Source: Stomoxys calcitrans | Lineage: Eukaryota > Arthropoda > Insecta > Diptera > Muscidae | Direction: 5' to 3' | DNA: 64,000 bases | Assembly: GCF_963082655.1 (NCBI RefSeq) | Contig: NC_081554.1 | Span: 51,152,750 to 51,216,749, forward strand | Shown: positions 46,171-58,160 of the stretch, piece by piece | Numbering within the stretch: the first letter of the stretch is position 1 | Layout of the letters: every line of letters begins with the position of its first letter | Position numbers and translations under genes: made by a program | The notes under the pieces: generated by a model | The model's input: only the letters and a program-made list of their open reading frames with translations | What the model was told of the DNA's origin: nothing | Databases searched by the model: none

Positions 46171-46984
46171 AACGTTAACCTATCCCTCAATAGGCGTAAG
46201 AAGAACAATTGGAATATGGTTTATCTGGGGGTTATATCCAAATGTGCAACCAAATGGACCATACTTCAAAAGGCAAATACATTTTCAGTGAAGTGTTCAT
46301 ACATACGGATTTAAGCATGTAAACTTCTTTGCCAATAGATAAAAAGTTTTGTGTAGTCTTAAAAATACTTTCAAACATGTCGAAATAAATTTTATTTATT
46401 TTAATGATTGAGGTAATACTCCTTTGTATGTGTCTTCTTTTCGTTTTTTATTTGCCGTGAGATGCACCATCATATTTTCCTTATTAAAATCATATTTATT
46501 TGTGTTGTTATTGCGAAATTGCCAAAGGTAATTTAATTAAAGAACTACAAGGGCTTACAATCTCCCACTGAGGCAGAAATTCAACCATCAATCAGTCCGC
46601 AAAAAGAAAAATCAACAATTATGCCTTAATAATGTATCATTGAGATTTTATATTTTCTACAGATTGATGTGAAAATTTATTTCCAACGTTGATCACCCGC
46701 TGGGGAAATATTGAAGTGTTATTCTCAATATTTTACCAATTTATATGAGAAGTAAGTGTAGGGATGAGTTTTTGTGGTTGGGAAGATTTTACAGTCCACG
46801 TTTACTTGTTACATGGTAGGCATTGCCGCATATTTATATGCATACAAGCTTTACATCAGCGCAGCTTTGTTGGAAAATGCTGCGACAGAAGGATATTAAA
46901 TTTTAAAATTAAATTTAATTTAAATTGAAACATATTTCGCAAGAAACTACCACGAAAATGAGAAAATCACTGAGATTGCGATTT
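46171..46984. other. unique AT-rich DNA, no gene recognised
   Basis: No open frame or repeat signature of note. Confidence 0.45.
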
Positions 46985-48045
46985 ACACCCACCACCTCGG
47001 GTATATATGTAAACCATCTTTCGCCATAATCCGCTGAAAAATGTATAATTTATGCCCCCATAGCAGCTATACCGAAAAATGGTCCGATTTGGATCAAATT
47101 CGACGCAGACATTGAGTGGTCCAATAAGTACAAGTCATTGTTCATTTTCGTAGAACAAAATATTGGTCTTTTTGGTAGTCATATCAAAATATAGACCGAT
47201 CTGATTCGTATACGACGCGGATGTGTCAAATTTTATAGAAATCGGATTATAAATGTGCCTTTTATGGGGCCAAAACCTTAAATCGAGAAACCGGTCTATA
47301 TGACAGCTATAACCAAATCTGAACCGATCTTGACCAAATTGAAGAAGAATGTGGACACAAATCACTGTTCCAAATTTTAACAAAATCGGGCAATAAATGT
47401 GCCTTTTATGAGCCCAAAACCTTAAATCAAGAGATCGGTCTATAAGGCAGCTATATCCAAATCTGAACCGATCTGTGCCATAGTACAGAAATATGTCGAA
47501 GGGCATAACACAACTCACTGTTCCGAATTTTGGCAAAATCGGATAATAAATGTGGCAGTTTTCGCCACACACATTTTCGAAGGTCCTAACATAACTGACT
47601 GTCCTAAATTTCAGCAAAATCGGATAGAAAATGTGGCTTCTATGAGTCTAAGACCCTAAATGGGCGGATCGGTCTATATGGCAGCTATATTCAAATCTCG
47701 ACCGTTTTGGGCTAAGTTGCAGACAAATGCCGAAGAGCCCAACACAGCTCACTGTCCCAAATTTTGGCGAAATCGGACAATAATGCGCCTTTTATGGGCT
47801 CAAAACCTTAAATCGAGAGATCGGTCTATATGGCAGCTATATCCAAACCTGAACTGACCTGTGCCATATTACAGAAAGATGTCGAAGGGCATAACACAAC
47901 TCACTGTTCCGAATTTTGGCAAAATCGGATAATAAATGTGACTTTTATAGGTCTAAGACCGGTCTATATGGGTGCTACATCAACATATAGTCCGATATAG
48001 CCCATCTTCGAACTGACCTTGCTTATGGAAAAAAAAGAGTCTATG
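46985..48045 (-). mobile_element. DINE-like element, subfamily 3, lacking both extreme ends
   Basis: 'cacccaccacctcgggtata' opens it without the GC hairpin. Core units of near 150 bp run to 48040 ('gcccatcttcgaactgacc'), where a family B fragment begins. Confidence 0.65.
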
Positions 48046-48275
48046 CCTTCTCTGGTAATGAAACAATCCCCATCATTTGGATGGCGGGCCATAACGGAGC
48101 AAGTGGGAATGAACCGGCAGACGATTTGGCGGTGAGGGCCAGAGGATTGCTGCCAATAAACTTGGTTAACCCGAAGCCTTTCAGGTCGACGCAGTCTGAG
48201 TTAAGCGCGTGGGCGACGAATCTCATGTAACACTGTGTATAGCGGGTCACATAGGACTATCAGCTCTCTTATGCA
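48046..48275 (+). pseudogene. family B RNase H end and linker
   Basis: 'WMAGHNGASGNEPADDLAV' keeps the last RNase H Asp region, then 'GLLPINLVNPKPF'. A deletion joins this to 'IAGHIGLSALLC'. Flanked on both sides by subfamily-3 core. Confidence 0.65.
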
Positions 48276-50540
48276 GATTGGCCCAGATTTGAATATAGCT
48301 GCCATATAGGCCGATCTCTCGATTTAAGGTTTTGGGCCCATAAAAGGCGTAATTATTGTCCGATGTTGCCGAAATCTGGGACAGTGAGCTGTGTTGGGCT
48401 CTTCGGCATTTTTCTGCAACTTAGCCCAAAACGACCGATCCGCCCATTTAGGCTCTTAGACACATAGGAGCCACACTTTTTATCCGATTTTGCTGAAATT
48501 TGGGACAGCGGGTTATGTATGGACCTTCGACAACTTTCTTCAATTTGACCCAGATCGGTAAAGATTTGGATTTAGCTGCCATATAGACCGATCCGCAGAT
48601 TTAGGGTCTTAGGCCCGTAAAAGCCACATTTATTATCGGATTCTGCCGAAATTTGGGACAGCGGGTAATGTATGGACCTTCGACAACTTTCTTCAATTTG
48701 ACCCAGATCGGTACAGATTTGGATTTAGCTGCCATATAGACCGATCCGCAGATTTAGGGTCTTAGGCCCGTAAAAGCCACATTTATTATCGGATTTTGCC
48801 GAAATTTGGGACAGCGAGTTATGTAAGGACCTTCGACAACTTTCTTCAATTTGACCCAGATCGATCCAGATTTGGATATAGCTGCCATTTTGACCGATCT
48901 CTCGATTTAAGGGTTTTGGGGCCATAAAGGTGTTTATATTGTCCGATTTCGCTGAAATTTGGGACAGTGAGTTGTGTTAGGCTCTACAAAATTTTTCTGA
49001 AACTTGGCCCAAATCGGTCCAGATTTGAATATAGCTGCCATATAGACCAATATCTCGATTAAAAGATTTGGCCGCATAAAAGGCGCATTCGTAATGTGAT
49101 TTCACGCGAAATTCGGGACAGCGAGTTGCGTTAAGCTCCTCGACATCTCTCAGCAACTTGGCCTAGATCCGTCCAGACTTTGGTATAGCTGCCATATAGA
49201 CCGATCTCTCGATTTAAGTTCTTGGACCCATTAAAGGCACGTTTATTGTCAGATTTTGACGAAATTTGGGACGGTGATGGATGTGTGTAGATTTGAATAT
49301 AGCTGCCATATAGACCTATCTCTCGATTTAAGGTTTTGGGCCCATAAAAGGCGCATTTTTTTGTCCGATTGTGCCGAAATTTGGCACAATGAGTTGTGTT
49401 GGGCTCTTCGAAATCCTTCTTCAGTTTGACCAAAATCGGTCCAGATTTGAATATAGCTATCATATATACCGATCTGTCGATTTAAGGTTTTGGACCCATA
49501 AAAGGCGCATTTATAAACCGATTTCACTAAATTTGACACAGTGACTTATGTTAGGCTTTTCGACATCCGTGTCATATATGGTTCAGAACGGTTTAAAGAT
49601 AGAGCAACTAAAAAGACTAATATTTTGTTATACACAATTGAACAAAGACCCGTTGATAGAGGTGAAGACCTTATCACCCATATATTGTGTATTTATTACC
49701 GGGGTTTTTTTCAAATTTGGCGCACCGATTTGTGTTGAGCCCCCCAACATCCATGTCGAATATGTTTCCGATTGGTCTCCCAATTAAAATTGCTGGGCCT
49801 ATAAAATGCGTTTGGCACAGAGACTGTTTTTAGCATTTCATCGTCCGTGCTGAGCATGGCTCCGATATGTGAATGAAGATAGAACTCTTGATTGAAGGTC
49901 TTTTGCATAATGGTGTGTTAATTACCCTGTTTTGCTGTCATTTTGCACATTTTGCATATGGTACAGATCGGACGATATTTGGGTATAGCTGTCATAAGGA
50001 CAGTTATTACGATTTGCAAATTGCAAATTTTGCCCATGAACATTCCACTAAGGGACAGGGGCAAACTTCTCATCTATCAGTGAGTGCAGTCCAATTCAAG
50101 TTTTAGGCTCAATGATAAGGGGTCTCCTTTTTATAGCCGAGTCCGACACCACTTTAAAGAGAAGTTTTACATGGCATATTACCTCACAAATGTTGCCAGC
50201 ATTAGGAGGGGATGCCACCGTTAAAAATTTTTTCTGATGGTCTCGCCAGGATGCGAACCCAGGCGTTCAGCGGACATGCTAACCTCTGCGCTACGGTGGC
50301 CTCCGATTTACGATTCTGAATATATTCACTGAATTTCTGAGCAGTTAGTGGATTAGGGCCCTTGACCTCCATGCCGAGTTTGGTCCAGATCGGACAATAT
50401 ATCGATATAGCTGCCATGGGCTTATAAATATAATACATTATCCATTGGATTTTTGACGAAATGTGGTTAAAATATACACTCGAGGTGTGGTGGGTATCCA
50501 AAGTGCGGCGTGGCAGAGCTTAATGCCTTTTGACTTGTTT
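48276..50540 (+). mobile_element. DINE-like element, subfamily 3, long core, 3' end present
   Basis: About eight to nine units with 'atatagctgccatatagacc' spaced near 152 bp (for example 48727, 48879, 49032, 49184). Then come decayed units, the SINE at 50018-50300, and the 3' end 'ggtgggtatccaaagtgcgg...cttaatgccttttgacttgttt' with a broken hairpin. Confidence 0.7.
50018..50300 (-). mobile_element. tRNA-derived SINE, complete
   Basis: Minus strand: GCCACCGTAGCGCAGAGG (perfect A-box fit) and GGTTCGCATCC (one change from the B-box), body, and 'gcccctgtcccttagtgg' tail. Sits inside a subfamily-3 DINE. Confidence 0.82.
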
Positions 50541-51224
50541 GTCTACGTACCTTCACTACGAAAGACCAAACGTTATGGTTACTGTTGTTACCAGCAAGTG
50601 TAGGGGAAGTTCATGTAAGAATCCTTTGCAATTTGATAACATTGTGCCTCATAAGGATAGCCTCTTGTTTGCCAATTTGAAGAGTTTTCTTTTCTTTGCG
50701 CTTTAGCCCTGAGTTTGCCGTAATGCTTTGTCCATTACGACTTAATGTCATTAAATAATCACCAATACATTACAGCTTGCTTGCAACTCATCCCCAGATA
50801 CCCATTACTTTTGGATTTGTGTTTACACCCTCCAAAGTGTGGGATCTAAGTCCTTGGCTGCAGGGGCGGTATTTATTGATAACTGTCATCATTTAATGAT
50901 GCCTCATTAGTAATCAATATTAGGAGGTATCAAAAGATAAGCACACCACCAGTAGTCATTTAGTTCTCTCATAAAATATCTGCAAATGAAGGGTACGAGA
51001 CATATCGCCCACTGACGATATTGCGTCTGTCTACACTTAAAGCTGGTATAGAATTGTTCTTATTGGAAATTTATTTATTAGAATGATACGGAGTATTATG
51101 CCAAGACATATTGCCTTAAGCATGGAAGATTTAAGAGTTTAAAAGCATGAAAAAGAAATTCAAATAAATGCACGGTAAATTTACCACGGCCGAACATGGT
51201 GTAGCACAATAAGCAATGAGATAT
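50541..51224. other. unique DNA, no gene recognised
   Basis: No repeat module or coding signature seen. Confidence 0.4.
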
Positions 51225-52850
51225 TCTCCCAAATTTTTAAAGACTCAAATGAAAGCTATTCGGGAGTAGATTACGAATATGGGCAGGAATAAGAAATATG
51301 GTTCATAATTTTGTTTGTTGATTTGTTGATTTCGGAATGTGGCGGACCCTCCCCCGTTACCAAAAAGCACCACCCAAAATCAAAAGTGGACCGATCGGGA
51401 CAATATGGATATCATATAAATGGTTTTGGAAAATCAAAACGAATACGAATACTTACATTTGGGTCTTAGTACCCAGCGGACCGCCCCAACCCTAAACAGA
51501 CATATTGGATGTTCATGTGAATATGGGCCTCAAATGAAAGGTATTTGGGAGTAGATTATGTATCTGGCATACAAAATCAGCTCGAAATATAGGGGTCAAC
51601 CTACCTCTCAAAAATGCCTTAAATGGGCATATGACCCATCATGACTATATGGGACTCGGTTTTTTGTTTGTTCCCTAGAATCAAAAACGGCTGAACCGAT
51701 TTTCTTATAATTTTAACAGATTGTGTAAGTTTGTCTGGAAGGAAAGATAGACTATAAAATTTTTAGATATCGGATGGGGGGGCAGTCCCACTCCCTTACC
51801 CCAAAAACGACATCCGAAACCAAAAGTGGACCGTTGGGCACATTGTGGGTATCAAATAAAAGGTATTGGAGACTGGAAAACGAATATCGTATTGAAATTT
51901 TGGTCCAAGAACCTAGCGGTCCGCCTAAACCCCAAAACTCCTCTAAACAGATATATTCGGCGTTCATATCAAAATGGGATATAAATGAAAATTATTTCGC
52001 ATAAGTTTACAAATATGGCATACAAATTAGGTCCAAGTAATGACAGATGAAGTTCAGTTTAGGGAGTGCTTTAGGGCGCCACCTACTAAACTGGACTTCT
52101 TATCCGACTACGACAAATTGGAGCTCAAATCAACGGAATTTGGGGGTAAAGAACGAATTTGATATCTATTTTCAGGGCAAAGTACCGGCATCCAACAAAC
52201 GGTACATATTTACCGATCATGAAAATATGGTGCTCAAATTAAAGGGATTTGGGTATTTGATATCCATATTTCAGTCGCAATGTCTGAGCTGCCATCAAAT
52301 GCAATTTGCAATTTTGCCCATGAACATTGCACTAAGAAACAGGGGCAAACTCTCACATATCAATGAGTGCTGTCCGATTCAAGTTAAAGCTCAATGATAA
52401 GGGGCCTCATTTTTTTAGCCGAATCCGCAGTGCGACACCTCTTTGGAGAGAAGTTTTACATGGCATAGTACCTCACAAATGTTGCCAGCATTAGGAGGGG
52501 AAAACCACCGCTGACAAATTTTTTCTGATGGTCTCGCCCAGGCGTTCAGCGTCATAGGCGAACATGCTAACCGCTACGGTGGCACCCTCTTTTCTGTCAC
52601 CAAAAACAAAACATGACTTCTGTTGTTGTAGTCTGGTGACTCAGGGGCCGCCCAAAACCAAAACCCACCCACGTCCACCAAGTGGATATATAGACCAATC
52701 ACGACAATTCAGCGTCATAGACGAACATATGTCACAATGGCACGAATTCGATGTTTACATTCAGGGCGAAGTGTCCCCACCCTTGAAAGATATTAAAGAG
52801 TTAAAGAAGGCCTAGCGGATCGAGCCCGGTTCGGCTAGTTTCCTATAAAG
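51225..52850 (+). repeat. G repeats (two partial copies) with SINE inside
   Basis: A first part (51240-51657) and a second with its own leader ('aaaacggctgaaccgatttt' at 51680). The SINE at 52301-52583 separates the last units (52590-52815). A second leader in the middle implies two insertions or a duplication. Confidence 0.62.
52301..52583 (-). mobile_element. tRNA-derived SINE, near complete, promoter damaged
   Basis: Body and tail intact. On the minus strand the A-box has lost 'gcagag' (GCCACCGTAGCGGTTAGC) and the B-box is deleted, so internal Pol III initiation is unlikely. Confidence 0.75.
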
Positions 52851-52861
52851 AGAAAATTGTA

Positions 52862-53097
52862 TTGGGTTGCCCAAAAAGTAATTGCGGATTTTTCATATAG
52901 TCGGCGTTGACAAATTTTTTCACAGCTTGTGACTCTGTAATTGCATTCTTTCTTCTGTCAGTTATCAGCTGTTACTTTTAGCTTGCTTTAGAAAAAAAGT
53001 GTAAAAAAAGTATATTTGATTAAAGTTCATTCTAAGTTTTATTAAAAATGCATTTACTTTCTTTTAAAAAATCCGCAATTACTTTTTGGGCAACCAA
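52862..53097 (-). mobile_element. mariner-type MITE, copy e (inverted)
   Basis: 236 bp with TA at 52860-52861 and 53098-53099. The internal sequence is the reverse complement of copies a-d. Confidence 0.9.
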
Positions 53098-53134
53098 TAA
53101 TTAAACTTTTTCTTAAGGCAAAATTTCAATATAT

Positions 53135-53690
53135 TCGTATACCCACCACCATAGCATGGGGGTATACTAATCAAGTCTTGCCGTTTGCAACACCTCGAAA
53201 TATTCGTCTTAGACCCCATAAAGTATATATATACTTGATCGTCTCCATGTTCTGAGTCAATTTAGCCATGTCCGTGCCGTCTGCTGTCGTGATAGCGGTC
53301 GAACGCGTAAAGCTAGGCGCTTATAATTTTGCACAGATACTTAATATTGTTGTAGGACGTTGGGGATTGCAAATGGGCCATATCGGTTTAGATTTAGATA
53401 TAGCTCCCTTATAAAACGATCTCCTGATTTGACTTCTTGAGCCCTTAAAAGCTGCAATTTTTGTCCGATTTGGCTGAAATTTGAAGTGTTTCGGCTTGGC
53501 CATTAACAACTGTGCCAAGTATGGTTTAAATCGGTTCAAAACCTGATATAGCTCCAATATAAACCGATCTCGGATCTTGACTTCTTGATTTCCGCTAGAG
53601 GAAATTTTTTGAAATTTTGCACGAAGAGGTCTGGTCGGACTATCAACAACTGTACTTAACATGACCCAAATCGGTCCATATTCTGATGTA
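53135..53690 (+). mobile_element. DINE-like element, subfamily 2, 5' part
   Basis: 'tatacccaccaccatagcat', GGTATACTAATCAAGTC, 'agaccccataaagtatatat', and three core units. Interrupted by retrotransposon A2; the core resumes at 54641-54765. Confidence 0.7.
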
Positions 53691-53753
53691 GGTTAGGTTA
53701 GGTTAGGTTAGGATAGGTGGCAGTCTGCCATCGGACTCACTTAGACGATGCTT

Positions 53754-54080
53754 CTAGTCCCTACCGTTGAACCATCCAGATCGCTTTAAAAAGCCCAATA
53801 ATTTGCGAATGTTCACATCCACTATATCCGACAGGTTCTCAAAGAAATGAGAACCTAAAGTGGAACTCCCTCTGACTGTTAGTGCGGGACACACACGCAG
53901 AAGGTGTTCTATAGTCTCTTCTTCTTCGATGTCCTCACAGCTTCTGCAACATTCGTTGCTGGCAACAGCATGTTTTCCGATTAGGTGGTGACCTGTCATG
54001 ACGGACACAATGACTGAGACATCTGCTCTAGCCAATGACAGCAAAGCAGTAGACCTCTTCAAGTCTAGATTAGGCCACAT
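53754..54080 (-). pseudogene. A2 C-terminal zinc-knuckle region
   Basis: 108 open codons: 'STALLSLARADVSVIVSVMT', 'GHHLIGKHAVASNECCRSC' and 'EHLLRVCPAL' complete a C-x2-C...H-x4-C pattern, then 'VDVNIRKLLGFLKRSGWFNG'. Intact over its length; the counterpart in A1 is broken. Confidence 0.8.
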
Positions 54081-54172
54081 AGTTTTGAAATGCTCACAGC
54101 CCCATCTTTGCGATCATCTAATATGATTCGTTGTCCTTCGGGTCTGGTCCTGAAAACTTAGCATACATGTGG

Positions 54173-54538
54173 CTAGAGGCATATCCACAGATTCCAGTAT
54201 TGATGGAATGAGTAGGGTAGTTCCGCTTTACAATTCTCTGGGATATCTCTGGGGTTCGGTACCCAGAACAGGTGAATTTTTAAATGTTCAGCCATCTCGT
54301 TAAGAAATCTGCGACAGTCAAGGGCTGTATTTGTGTTCAGAAATATCTTCTCCAGGGATGTAATAGCTGCCTGGCTGTCTGAGAAAATGTGTATGCCAAT
54401 CGTCGTAATGACATTATATCTTAGCCATTCTACCACATTCCTAATTGCTAGGATCTCTGCTTGATACACACTGCAGTGGTCGGGTAACCTTTTCGATATG
54501 ACCAGTTCTAGATATTTAAAGTACACCCCAAAGCCCAC
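54173..54538 (-). pseudogene. A2 RNase H domain
   Basis: 121 open codons from just after the first catalytic Asp: 'GFGVYFKYLELVISKRLPD', 'YQAEILAIRNVVEWL' (Glu), 'IHIFSDSQAAITSLE' (second Asp), 'KIHLFWVPNPRDIPEN'. 'FWVPN' replaces the usual WVPGH, so the histidine is missing. Confidence 0.82.
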
Positions 54539-54640
54539 CTGGTGGTTTAGTTTGGAACAATCCCTACAGAAGTCTTTGTAACTTCTGTTACCAGGGATAT
54601 AGTAGTCCGAATCGGTTCTATCTCTGATGATCTAATGTAG

Positions 54641-54765
54641 CACCCATCTTAACCGATTTCGGATCTGGACTTTTTGAACCGCTAGAGGGCGCAATTATAA
54701 TCCGATTTGGCTGAATTTTTGCATGAAGTGTTTCGGTTTGACCATCAACAACTGTGCCATTTCAC
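54641..54765 (+). mobile_element. DINE-like element, subfamily 2, continued
   Basis: Core with 'ccgctagagggcgcaattat', 'gaagtgtttcggtttgacca'. Ends at the B1 junction. Confidence 0.6.
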
Positions 54766-54774
54766 CATACTCCG

Positions 54775-55089
54775 TTATGGCCCAGCACCCATTTGCCATC
54801 CCCCAGAAAAGGCGTTAATCTCCTTCTTACACTGCAAAACTGTTCGTGACCTTACCGTCGTGGTTGTTATTGCCCTTATGGCAATTTTACTGTCGGTAAA
54901 GATGTTCAGACTCGACGTCCTCCCGTAAGCACCACACCACGTCACGCATTCCGTGATCGCCCGGATCTCCGGCTGCAGGACCGTATTATGGGCAGGCAGT
55001 CTACAACAGATCTCAGTCCCTGGGACCCCCAGGCCCACTGTATCTTCTAGCTTTGATCCATCCGTGTAACATGATCTTTCAGATGGCAT
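54775..55089 (-). pseudogene. B1 RNase H, truncated
   Basis: 'CYTDGSKLEDTVGLGV', 'EIRAITECVTWCG' and 'LNIFTDSKIAIRAI' give the first Asp, Glu and second Asp. Four residues after GLGV are deleted relative to B2. The C-terminal histidine/Asp part is absent. Confidence 0.78.
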
Positions 55090-55455
55090 ACTAAGGTTCC
55101 GTGCCTCGCACTCGACTTCATCTCAGGTATCCGATCGGAAACCTATTCCCTTCCTTCCAAGTTTCTTATCGTCGCCTCGATTATACCGCTATGGTATGGG
55201 CTGCTCCCATCCTCAATCCATTCTCCAATCGCCTTAAGTCTCATTGCCGCAGTGGCTGCCTCACACTTAATCTGTATGTCAATGGGTCAGGATATCTAGA
55301 ATAGTCTCCAGTACCCTAGTGGGCGTGTGCCTCATCGCTCGGCGTATGCCAAGGCAACATGTTCTCTGAGCTTAATGTATGGTCCTAAGGTTGCACTTTT
55401 TCTCCATGGCAGTCCACCAAACTACTGAGGCGTAACTAAGTATTTGTCTAATCAC

Positions 55456-55498
55456 GCTCCTGTAGAGCCAGTGGACTATCCTCTGGCTCTACAGGAGC
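55456..55498. repeat. inverted repeat in B1
   Basis: GCTCCTGTAGAGCCAG (55456-55471) and its perfect complement (55483-55498) with an 11-bp loop. It interrupts the RT coding frame. Confidence 0.88.
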
Positions 55499-56560
55499 CA
55501 CCTCTAGTGCCCAACATCTGTGAGCATTCTCAGTACGCTCCTGAGTGTGACACTTCCCGTTCAGTTTCCTGTCCAAGATCGAAATTTGACCTTTTCAGAT
55601 ATCGTAATCGTCTTATTGAGGAAATATGGTGCGTTAAATTGGCTCACCTTCATTTTCCTCGTGAACAGGTATATTGCAGTCTTCTCTGGGTTCTTCTGCA
55701 TAGCTCGTTCGGATCCTTACCTCTTAGAAGTATTATAATATCGTCTGCGTAGCAAATCCCTCCTCAGTCAGCATCCGTAAAAAGTCATTTATGGTAGTCA
55801 CCTATAGGTATGGCGATAAAAGGCCCCATCTGGCGTGCCTTGTGCCACTTTCTCCCTTATATTAATGCCATGGGACACACAACTTATCCACCTGCTCCTC
55901 AGTATATGGTTTATGTAGTCTTTATGGACCGGGTCCACCCGGTACTGGTCTGAGGATTGGATCAGTGTGTGGGTCCGCACATTGTTAAAAGGCCCCCTTG
56001 ATGTCAATGCATACCGCCAGGGTGTACGTTTTGGCATCGAAGGATTCTTCTATTTTATGCACAGTCTCCATCGACCTTCCCTTGACATAGGCATGCTGTT
56101 TGTATTTGAGCATTTCGCTGGATGTCCTACTCTTTATCATGGTGTCCACAATACGTTCCATGGTTTTGAGTAGAAAGGCCTTTGGTGTCGCATAACTTGC
56201 CTTACCGAGCTTGGGTATAAACACCACCCTTATCTCCTGCCAGGCATTCGGAGTATATGCAAGTCCTAGGCACGCTGTGAAAATTTTGGCCAGTTGGGGC
56301 GTCAGATAGTCTGCCTCTTTCTATAGTAACGCCGGGTATATTCCATCAGGTCTGGGTGACTTAAATGGTTTGAAGCTCCTCAAGGATTCCTTCACCATAA
56401 ATTTCGTAGTTACAAACCTTCGATCAACGACATAATTCCAAGATTCCGTTTTTACGACGTGCTCTGTTTAAAAGTCTGCAAACATCTTTCCCAATATTGC
56501 GAATCTCCCGGGTCATTCAGGGTTTATTCTTGGGCTGATTTCCTTTAAACACTAAATTTG

Positions 56561-57100
56561 AAATTTTGGCTACGTATTGGTGTTCTTATGGGTGTTCTCC
56601 CCCACAAATTTTCTTCCACGCGCACACATAATGAGCTGTGAGTCTAAGTTATCGTTACATTTTCCATTAATGGCATCATTATAATCATTAATAGACTTAA
56701 AGCAAATGATAAACTCACAGCTTTGACTATCATCACCTTCATGCATTGTTTAGTTTGCAGGTGCTGTGAATACATAGAACTGCAAGGACCTCCTAATACA
56801 TGATGGTGGTAGTTATTATGATAACGGTCTATGAATTCGCGTTTAAAGATTTATAACAGCGGGAGTGTGCGTGTATGTGAATAGGATTATGGATATAGGG
56901 GCAAAGTGTGGCAGGCCTTCAGAAACTTGAAGGCAATAAGACTAGGTGATATTGCAACAATGACCAGCTGATATATGATATCGCTCGCATGATGGACGCT
57001 CAATATAAGGGAAACAACGACAAAGACCACTCTCCGATAAGCATAATGACATTGTGTAGATGATGCACCATATGTTTGGAGGATAATGTTGCCGTTGTAT
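56561..57100. other. unique DNA, no gene recognised
   Basis: Possibly the 5' end of B1 reaches to about 56640. Beyond that nothing is recognised. Confidence 0.4.
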
Positions 57101-57600
57101 TTATACCAAGTATAGACGTGTTAAGTTAGGATGCGCCGAATCTTCGGAACCCATCACCATGAATTTTGCTAAAAATTTTAACAAACTGAACTTAGTTCAA
57201 GGGAGTAAATATATTTTGCGTACCGAATTTCATCCAAACCAGGCAAAAATTTTATATTCCAGGAACATTCGAAGGATAATCGGGAGATGGATTTATATGG
57301 AGGGAGACTGAGGGGCGGGACCACCAAATATGTTTTTTCTAAGGCCAAATGTCAATAATTGTTCTCTTCGATTTGTAGCTACAGTGAGGTGCTCCTACGC
57401 GCCTGTTGGTAGCTATATCCAAATCGCAACCGATATGCCCCATTTGCAATCGAAACAACAACAACAAAATTTCAAGCGGATTTCTTTATTCGATCGACCG
57501 TTATCGTGATTTCCACAGACGGACGGACATGGCTAGATCGAATGTCAAGATCAGTGAGTCGATGTTTTACCAAAGATTTGCCCTTTTACTCTAAAAATTG
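57101..57600 (-). mobile_element. DINE-like element, subfamily 2, degraded
   Basis: Decayed hairpin 'aagttaggatgcgccgaatc', 'cccatcaccatgaattttgc', then short core, 'gacagacggacggacatggc' near 57515. Old copy. Confidence 0.6.
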
Positions 57601-57629
57601 CATATTCGTTTTTGTTCGTATCTATACTA

Positions 57630-57866
57630 TGGTTGCCCAAAAAGTAATTGCGGACTTTTCATATAGTCGGCGTTGACAAATTTTTTCACAGCTTGTGACT
57701 CTGTATTGCATTCTTTCTTCTGTCAGTTATCAGCTGTTACTTTTAGCTTGCTTTAGAAACAAAGTGTAAAAAAGTATATTTGATTAAAGTTCATTCTAAG
57801 TTTTATTAAAAATGCATTTACCTTCTTTTAAAAAATCCGCAATTACTTTTTGGGCAACTTGGGCAA
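57630..57866 (-). mobile_element. mariner-type MITE, copy f (inverted)
   Basis: Both inverted repeats are present but each has lost or rearranged outer bases ('tggttgccc' left, 'gggcaacttgggcaa' right). TA on both sides. Confidence 0.82.
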
Positions 57867-58160
57867 TACTTTACGTCTCCATCATGGCCTTGTGGAACAT
57901 GAGGCCTTCCAATCACAAACAATTGAGAGACGATTGTGTGCCCTAATGATTAGAATTTAAGCTGATTATAAGCCTATTAAAGTGCATTTAGGCCAATATC
58001 ACAATGAATGCCCATACAAGGACAGCACAGAAAAAGTGTATGTGAAAGCACATAAACGTAATCAGAGTGTAACTGGTATAGTGTGATATAGTCATTTATA
58101 GAAATTTTGGTCTGAGAATTCATGTTAAAGTTGTAATAGCTGCGTGGGGCCATATTATCC
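57867..58160. other. mostly unique DNA
   Basis: Begins with a few bases continuing the (TA)n-module of the DINE at 57101-57600. No gene seen. Confidence 0.4.

Larger units (their letters stand above)
53691..54640 (-). mobile_element. non-LTR retrotransposon A2, 5'-truncated, with target-site duplication
   Basis: Minus strand: starts inside the RT/RNase H boundary and ends in four TTAGG-like 'ggttaggttaggttagg' repeats. Flanking CTGATGTAG (53683-53691) and CTAATGTAG (54632-54640) look like a 9-bp target duplication with one change. 5' truncation is typical of target-primed insertion. Confidence 0.8.
54766..56560 (-). mobile_element. non-LTR retrotransposon B1 (RT to RNase H)
   Basis: Minus strand: 'SPRPDGIYPALL', 'LGLAYTPNAWQEIRVVFIPK', RT N-terminal region with an internal deletion ('ATPKAFLLKTMERIVD' lacks the RPISLTSF segment), 'YKQHAYVKGRSMET', motif A 'VCIDIKGAF', then RNase H (54775-55089). 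The remainder of RNase H is truncated at 54766. RT motif C is not clear. A palindrome lies at 55456-55498. Same family as B2. Confidence 0.75.

Noticed and set aside
53691..53715. Telomere-like TTAGG repeats
   Set aside because: Four copies only, forming the 3' tail of retrotransposon A2. Flies lack TTAGG telomeres.
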